64,000 nucleotides of DNA from contig UQGM01000005.1 of assembly GCA_900540535.1 (NCBI GenBank), forward strand, positions 1-64,000, read 5' to 3'. How positions within the stretch are numbered: the stretch's first letter is position 1; each line of letters begins with the position of its first letter. Shown one piece after another: positions 59,826-64,000 of the stretch. The notes under the pieces are model-generated. The model saw only the letters and a list, made by a program, of their open reading frames with translations, was not told the DNA's origin and did no database searches. The position numbers were made by a program, and so were the translations under genes. The stretch is from an uncultured Oscillospiraceae bacterium. GTDB lineage: Bacteria > Bacillota > Clostridia > Oscillospirales > Acutalibacteraceae.

Positions 59826-61343
59826 TTACTTTTTCTCTTCTCTGCGTTTTACGAGCTCGCTTAAAATGCGCTCATGCTCTTTGTCGCTGAGAGCATATTT
59901 GAGTGTGGGAATAGCAGAGAGAAGCATTCCAATACCGATGGGTATTGAGATAAGGAAGAACATAGCGGCAGCATATTCTCCGCCGTTATATGTAATAAAG
60001 CTTTCGCCCTCTGTCAGATGCTGGTTCATAACCTCGATATTTGAGCCCGAAAATTCAACTACGCCGTAAACAACAGACTGGATAAGAATTGCAATACCGC
60101 CGGAAATCTTAGTGATAAAGCTCTGACCGGAGAAGAAAACGCCGTCGGGTCTAAGACCGCTGTTATATTCCTCATAGTCAACGCAATCGGCAATCATGAC
60201 GGACTGAAGTACATTTATAGCTCCCATTGCTGCACTTGCAAGAAGGAAGGAAAGTCCTGTAACAAGAGCCCAGCCGATAGGTGTTACGTCGCCGCCGGAA
60301 AGCTTATAAATGATGAAAAGTGCAAAGAACGGAATAGCGCCGCCGATTGAGAAGAAGTTATAAAGCTTTTTGTTTTCAAACTTCTTAATAAGCATAGGAG
60401 TAATAGCCATTGCTACAAACTGACCTGCAAAAATACCAACTGCAATTATGACAATGTTTATTGCCATTGTCCAGTTGATTTTGCCGTCAGCCATAATATT
60501 CATGATGTTTCCGTTTGCATAGTAATATGTAACAAATGACATTGCAACAAGCATGAGAATCTGAATGGGGCTTCTTAAAATGCCGGATACAAGAATCTGA
60601 CGGAAAGGCTTGCACTGCCACATGAGCTTGAAGCTCTCTTTAATTGAGCGATGCTCTTCTGAGGGCTCGACTCTCTCTTTAGTTCCAAGACCTGCAAACT
60701 CAAAGAGGATTGTGGAACCGACAGTAAAGATAATAACGACTATAATAAAGCCGTACTGATTTGCCTTTGAAACATCCATACCGGAATTAATGAATGAGCT
60801 GCTAAGTATCTGAGCAGCCTGTACAACGAGAACGCCCAATCCGCCGATACCTGCAAAAATTCTTGCAAGACCTAAAATCTTTGAACGATCGTTTTCGTCC
60901 TCAGTCATAAGGGAAGTAAGACCCCAAAGAGGAATATCACAAACAGTGAAAAGCATTCCCCAAAGGATGTAGGAAACAGCTGCCCATGCAATAATGAGGA
61001 TTTTTCCTGTTTCCGATGCCTGAGAATAGTTGCCGTTTACAAAAGTAAGAATTGTGATTGCGCCGATAAGCACAGGAGCAAAGATAAGATAGGGTCTGCA
61101 TTTACCCCATTTACTTTTTGTTCTGTCAACAATAACGCCCATCATTGGGTCATTGATTGCGTCCCATACTCTTGCAATTGCGACAATCCAGCCGATTGCA
61201 ACTACGGGAAGATAGATAACATACTGTAGGTAATAACCTACAAGGCCGGTAGTAACAACATTATAAATGATGTTCTGTCCCAGCATACCCGCAAGATAAG
61301 AGTTACGCTCTTTTGGGGTATAGGTTCTTGCTGTTTTCTGCAT
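59826..61343 (-). CDS. GPH family glycoside/cation symporter
   Basis: The 505-residue membrane protein has twelve helices and the MelB-type motifs DAINDPMMGVIVDRTKSKWGKCRPYLIF (cation-site aspartates) and DCVDYEEYNSGLRPDGVFFSGQSF. It should bring a glycoside in with sodium or protons. The xylulokinase part at the right edge and the GH2 gene suggest plant or host sugars, but neither adjoins it. It has its own promoter and terminator. Confidence 0.92.
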   Translation of the reverse strand: MQKTARTYTPKERNSYLAGMLGQNIIYNVVTTGLVGYYLQYVIYLPVVAIGWIVAIARVWDAINDPMMGVIVDRTKSKWGKCRPYLIFAPVLIGAITILTFVNGNYSQASETGKILIIAWAAVSYILWGMLFTVCDIPLWGLTSLMTEDENDRSKILGLARIFAGIGGLGVLVVQAAQILSSSFINSGMDVSKANQYGFIIVVIIFTVGSTILFEFAGLGTKERVEPSEEHRSIKESFKLMWQCKPFRQILVSGILRSPIQILMLVAMSFVTYYYANGNIMNIMADGKINWTMAINIVIIAVGIFAGQFVAMAITPMLIKKFENKKLYNFFSIGGAIPFFALFIIYKLSGGDVTPIGWALVTGLSFLLASAAMGAINVLQSVMIADCVDYEEYNSGLRPDGVFFSGQSFITKISGGIAILIQSVVYGVVEFSGSNIEVMNQHLTEGESFITYNGGEYAAAMFFLISIPIGIGMLLSAIPTLKYALSDKEHERILSELVKRREEKK

Positions 61344-61370
61344 TTTTAATGCCTCCTTTATATAGTTTTA

Positions 61371-61399
61371 ATTATATTAAAACGGAAAAATAAAGTCAA
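61371..61399 (-). promoter_or_regulatory. Promoter for GPH transporter
   Basis: Minus strand: TTGACT (61394-61399), 17-base spacer, TATAAT (61371-61376), followed by AGGAGG 10 bases ahead of the start. Confidence 0.85.
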
Positions 61400-61490
61400 C
61401 AAAATACAGAATAAAAGTGTAAAATTTTCGACAAAATTAACAAGTCAGTGTTCATATTTTGATATTCTCTACAAAAGTATGAATTAAATG

Positions 61491-61817
61491 TTAAAACACA
61501 AAACGTATAAGTATCATATAAAGAACAGTTGAAACGCCTATACTCAGAAGAGTATTTCCTTTTTTCCAGTGTAACAAAGCTGCTACCGCTACACAGATTA
61601 TTTCGGGAAGTCCATATGGATATTTTAAAAAGGATACTCCCGAAAAACAGCTTACAACCAAAAGTCCCACTGCTGCAAAGGGAAGGATTTTTCCGAGATA
61701 GACTACAAAATCCGGAACCTTTTTGCCTTTGGGAAAAATTATAAAAGGCAGAAATCGGGTTATAACCGTTGCCGCAGTTAAAGCCGCAACTATAAAAAAT
61801 ATTTCTTTATTAGTCAT
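61491..61817 (-). CDS. azlD: AzlD family branched-chain amino acid permease subunit
   Basis: The 108-residue protein has four helices and the AzlD motif (TRFLPFIIFPKGKKVPDFVVYLGKILPFAAVGLLV). With AzlC it exports branched-chain amino acids (known for the Bacillus pair). It overlaps azlC by 8 bases. Confidence 0.93.
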   Translation of the reverse strand: MTNKEIFFIVAALTAATVITRFLPFIIFPKGKKVPDFVVYLGKILPFAAVGLLVVSCFSGVSFLKYPYGLPEIICVAVAALLHWKKGNTLLSIGVSTVLYMILIRFVF

Positions 61818-62532
61818 TATCTTTTTTCGCCTCCGATTTTGCTTTTTTCCCTTTTACAAAGTAAAGCACAATACAAACAGCTACAATAGCCGCCATGGAA
61901 AGAGGTATAAAAATCTCCGAACCGAAAATCAGAAGACATAGAGCAGTTGCCAGAACACCGAGAACCGCTCCTGTATGTTCCTTGGTGCTTTTCCACTGAT
62001 CGACAAAAATAACGGTAAACAAAGCTGTAAGGGCAAAATCTATTCCGGTTGTGTCAAATGGTATAAATTCACCTAAAAATGCTCCAGCAGCGGTTCCCGC
62101 AATCCAGTAAAAATGATTGGCAAGGGTAATTAAAAAATAGACCCGTGATGCACTCTGATTTTCCGGAACCTCCAGAGAACAGACCACCGAAAAGGTTTCA
62201 TCGGTAAGCCCTGCAATAAGATATGTCTTTTCCTTGCCGGATTTTGAATATTTATCGAGCATTGAAATTCCGTAAAAAATATGTCTTGCGTTTACCATAA
62301 GTCCCATTAAAAAAGCGGTAAATGGTGAAGCTGCCGCAGTGAGAAGATTCACTCCTACATACTGAAGACTTCCAGCATAGACAAAAACACTCATGGCGAT
62401 TGCCCACCAGGGTGAAAAGCCCGACACACTCATAAGTACACCGTAAGCAGCGCCTAAAAACAGATATCCCGTCATAACTGGAACCGTCTTATAAAAGACA
62501 AACTTTAAAAGCTCTTTTTTCTCCTTTTTCAT
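61810..62532 (-). CDS. azlC: AzlC family branched-chain amino acid exporter
   Basis: The 240-residue membrane protein has the AzlC signature (LGAAYGVLMSVSGFSPWWAIAMSVFVYAGSLQYVGVNLL) and GLMVNARHIFYGISM. It pairs with azlD. The frame ends in a lysine-rich tail. The gene lies 24 bases after the frameshifted gene, possibly in the same transcript. Confidence 0.95.
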   Translation of the reverse strand: MKKEKKELLKFVFYKTVPVMTGYLFLGAAYGVLMSVSGFSPWWAIAMSVFVYAGSLQYVGVNLLTAAASPFTAFLMGLMVNARHIFYGISMLDKYSKSGKEKTYLIAGLTDETFSVVCSLEVPENQSASRVYFLITLANHFYWIAGTAAGAFLGEFIPFDTTGIDFALTALFTVIFVDQWKSTKEHTGAVLGVLATALCLLIFGSEIFIPLSMAAIVAVCIVLYFVKGKKAKSEAKKDND

Positions 62533-62556
62533 TTTCTTCCCCTTTTCAAAAATTAA

Positions 62557-63281
62557 TCAAATACCGAAATGCTCATTTATAACTTTATTAAGACTGTAAC
62601 CGAGAATATCTTCTGATACCTCTTTCCACTTATGTGGAGAAGCATCAGCATATTCCCTTTTCAGATAATTTTCGACAATTTTTTCCTTTGTATGTCCCTT
62701 TTCCAAAGTAAGGGGATAATCTTTAAGACTATCAAGACATAAAGAGGCAAGTTCCTCATTTTTAAAACTGCCCTTTACTCCCTTACGGACTGTATTTACA
62801 ACAGGAGCAGTATCTTTTTCTTTCGTACACAAAACTCCCCTTTGCTCAATAACATCGGCTACCTCAAATTTTCTTTTAAATATCTTAAAAGTGAAACCTG
62901 AGTACAGAATTCTTTTTTCTCCTCTGCCCCTTCCTTTGACACAAGAGAATTTTTAATAAGGAAAGACAGACAATAATCCTTTTTTCTCGAAAGACAGATG
63001 TCAATTCCGCCGTATCCGATTTTATGTACATACAGTTTGCCAAATCGGTCAGACTGCACTCTGCGGCATTTTTCGCTTTTAAAGCCATGGATATTGGTAT
63101 CCTCAATTTTTCCCGGGCAATAGTAATAAGCCTCCACCAAAAGCGGCTCGATTATGAAATCTCCGACTTTTACTGCATATCCTGTCAGCAAAAGTTTATT
63201 TACAGACTGCAAAATTTTAATTTGCTTTTCTCTGTCAATTTCTTTTTCAAGGTTTTTAATTGCAGTTTCAAGATTTTCCAT
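62557..63281 (-). pseudogene. Frameshifted gene, weakly similar to 3-methyladenine DNA glycosylase fold
   Basis: A 140-residue frame (63281-62859) starts MENLETAIKNLEKEI and stops right after LLRYLKENLR. The next frame, without its own ribosome binding site, carries on with FEVADVIEQRGVLCTKEKD to a stop at 62557. One extra A in the AAAA of AAAAGAAAATTTG (near 62871) would join them as LKEKFEVADV into a 241-residue protein. The first half (GDFIIEPLLVEAYYY, DRFGKLYVHKIGYGGIDICLS) faintly recalls the MPG glycosylase fold; I hold that weakly. Either a real pseudogene or an assembly error in an A run, as at 25251. Confidence 0.65.
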
Positions 63282-63355
63282 TTGATTTTCCTCTTACATC
63301 AAAACTTTTGCAATGTCGATTTACATATTTTATCATAAAAAATCACAAAGAGAAA

Positions 63356-63408
63356 CAGACTGCCGCATCCTAAATCCATACCCATTGGAATTTAAATGCA
63401 GCAGTCTG
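63356..63408 (-). terminator. Terminator after xylulokinase
   Basis: A long stem (63356-63378 with 63387-63408, CAGACTGC...GCAGTCTG outer) lies past the xylulokinase stop; TTTCTCTTTG follows on the minus strand. Confidence 0.8.
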
Positions 63409-63444
63409 CTAAAGTTTTATAACTATAAAATATAAATCAAATTA

Positions 63445-63999
63445 TTACAAATTTATTTGAAAATCGGTTATCCTAAAAAACTTTTCATATTTTTCGTTAT
63501 ACCTTGCAGCAAGCTCCTTATCGGGATAAATAACCTTTTCATCCCTGTAAAGCTTTGCGGTAAGGCATTCATAGTCCTCTTCTGGCATAACGCTTTTTGC
63601 TCCTAAAAGTGCTCCTCCCAATGCGGCACAGTCACCTGTTACCGGAACATGAAGCTCCACTTCCAAAGCAGAAGCTATTATTTTAAGCCAAAGACTGTTT
63701 TTAGCTCCGCCGCCGGTTATCCTTGATGAATTTACGGTAATACCATGGCTGCGGATAATTTCAAGGTTCTGTTTAAGGGCAAAGGCAACGCCTTCCAAAA
63801 CAGCAAGGGTCATATCCTCTCTTTTGGTGTTTACGCTCATTCCGAAAAATACCGCTCTCATTGACGGATTATTATAAGGTGAACGCTCTCCTGAAAGATA
63901 TGGCAGAAAATAAATTTCATTTTCACCCGGCTTTACATTTTCCGGTAGGGAAAAATCATCGGATTTCATTATATCCTTAATCCACCAGTTCATACAGGA
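63445..63999 (-). CDS. xylB: Xylulokinase (FGGY family), C-terminal part
   Basis: The frame is open at the right edge, so only the last 185 or so residues are seen. FLPYLSGERSPYNNPSMRAVFFGMS, LEGVAFALKQNLEII and ITGGGAKNSLWLKIIASALEV are the C-terminal FGGY kinase blocks and fit xylulokinase best. It phosphorylates D-xylulose for the pentose phosphate pathway, where the transketolase encoded at 33742-36384 acts. Confidence 0.88.
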   Translation of the reverse strand, partial: SCMNWWIKDIMKSDDFSLPENVKPGENEIYFLPYLSGERSPYNNPSMRAVFFGMSVNTKREDMTLAVLEGVAFALKQNLEIIRSHGITVNSSRITGGGAKNSLWLKIIASALEVELHVPVTGDCAALGGALLGAKSVMPEEDYECLTAKLYRDEKVIYPDKELAARYNEKYEKFFRITDFQINL

Positions 64000-64000
64000 T

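Noticed and set aside
62557..62832. Separate 91-residue gene
   Set aside because: Its only start would be a TTG without a ribosome binding site, and the coding sequence continues upstream of it in frame to the point where the preceding gene shifts frame. One broken gene explains both parts better.

Overview
The window reads as a chromosomal segment of a spore-forming Gram-positive anaerobe of the class Clostridia, most likely an Oscillospirales/Ruminococcaceae-type gut bacterium. The grounds are a spoIIAA-spoIIAB-sigF operon, single-membrane envelope genes (lspA, cwlD, a D,D-carboxypeptidase), a T-box leader on alaS, an oxygen-sensitive sulfatase maturase, and a split transketolase. Base composition is moderate and most genes have strong AGGAGG-type ribosome binding sites. 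No phage, insertion sequence or CRISPR array is visible. Placement below class level is inference.

Left end (1-1430): a partial SAM-dependent methyltransferase sits behind a complete attenuator. In order there is a consensus promoter, a 36-codon leader peptide with a strong ribosome binding site, and an intrinsic terminator. Next come structured tandem repeats that abut the 3' end of der. From 1430 to 8209, mostly on the minus strand, lie der, a DUF512 radical SAM protein, rpmF, yceD, a small P-loop protein, pgi and a dacF-like carboxypeptidase. mtaB (8339-9634) is one of the few plus-strand genes. A sulfatase with its maturase follows, then radA and cwlD, a large lipoprotein, the spoIIA operon, and folC-valS.

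Middle (23.9-33.7 kb) is more accessory. It holds an AT-rich secreted-protein locus with an apparent frameshift just after the start codon, and a 54-residue membrane protein. It also holds an aminotransferase, small membrane proteins, an isomerase/epimerase-like gene, nrdR, a stand-alone transcription unit for a 21-residue peptide, a WYL regulator beside a GH2 glycosidase, and tRNA-Leu(TAG). The tRNA is followed by about 600 bases with serial terminator-like hairpins.

From 49.1 down to 33.7 kb one long minus-strand gene train links translation fidelity (miaB, miaA), mismatch repair (mutS, mutL), division and envelope (sepF, divIVA, lspA, an HlyD-like protein), rluD, and a transketolase whose N-terminal subunit is fused in frame to a HAD phosphatase. 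An ECF sigma/anti-sigma pair separates it from a second train (58.1 to 50.5 kb). That train runs under an alanine T-box: alaS, a HIT protein, a phosphoribosyltransferase, comEC with a decayed C-terminal domain, holA and a Toprim protein. The right end has a penicillin-binding protein, a GPH sugar transporter, azlCD, a frameshifted gene, and the C-terminal part of a xylulokinase that runs off the window.

The best candidates for something undescribed are the leader-peptide attenuator of the methyltransferase, the 21-residue peptide unit at 29.8-30.0 kb, the HAD-transketolase fusion with an internal start, and the covarying palindromic repeats next to der. All assignments come from reading the sequence; no database search was run.
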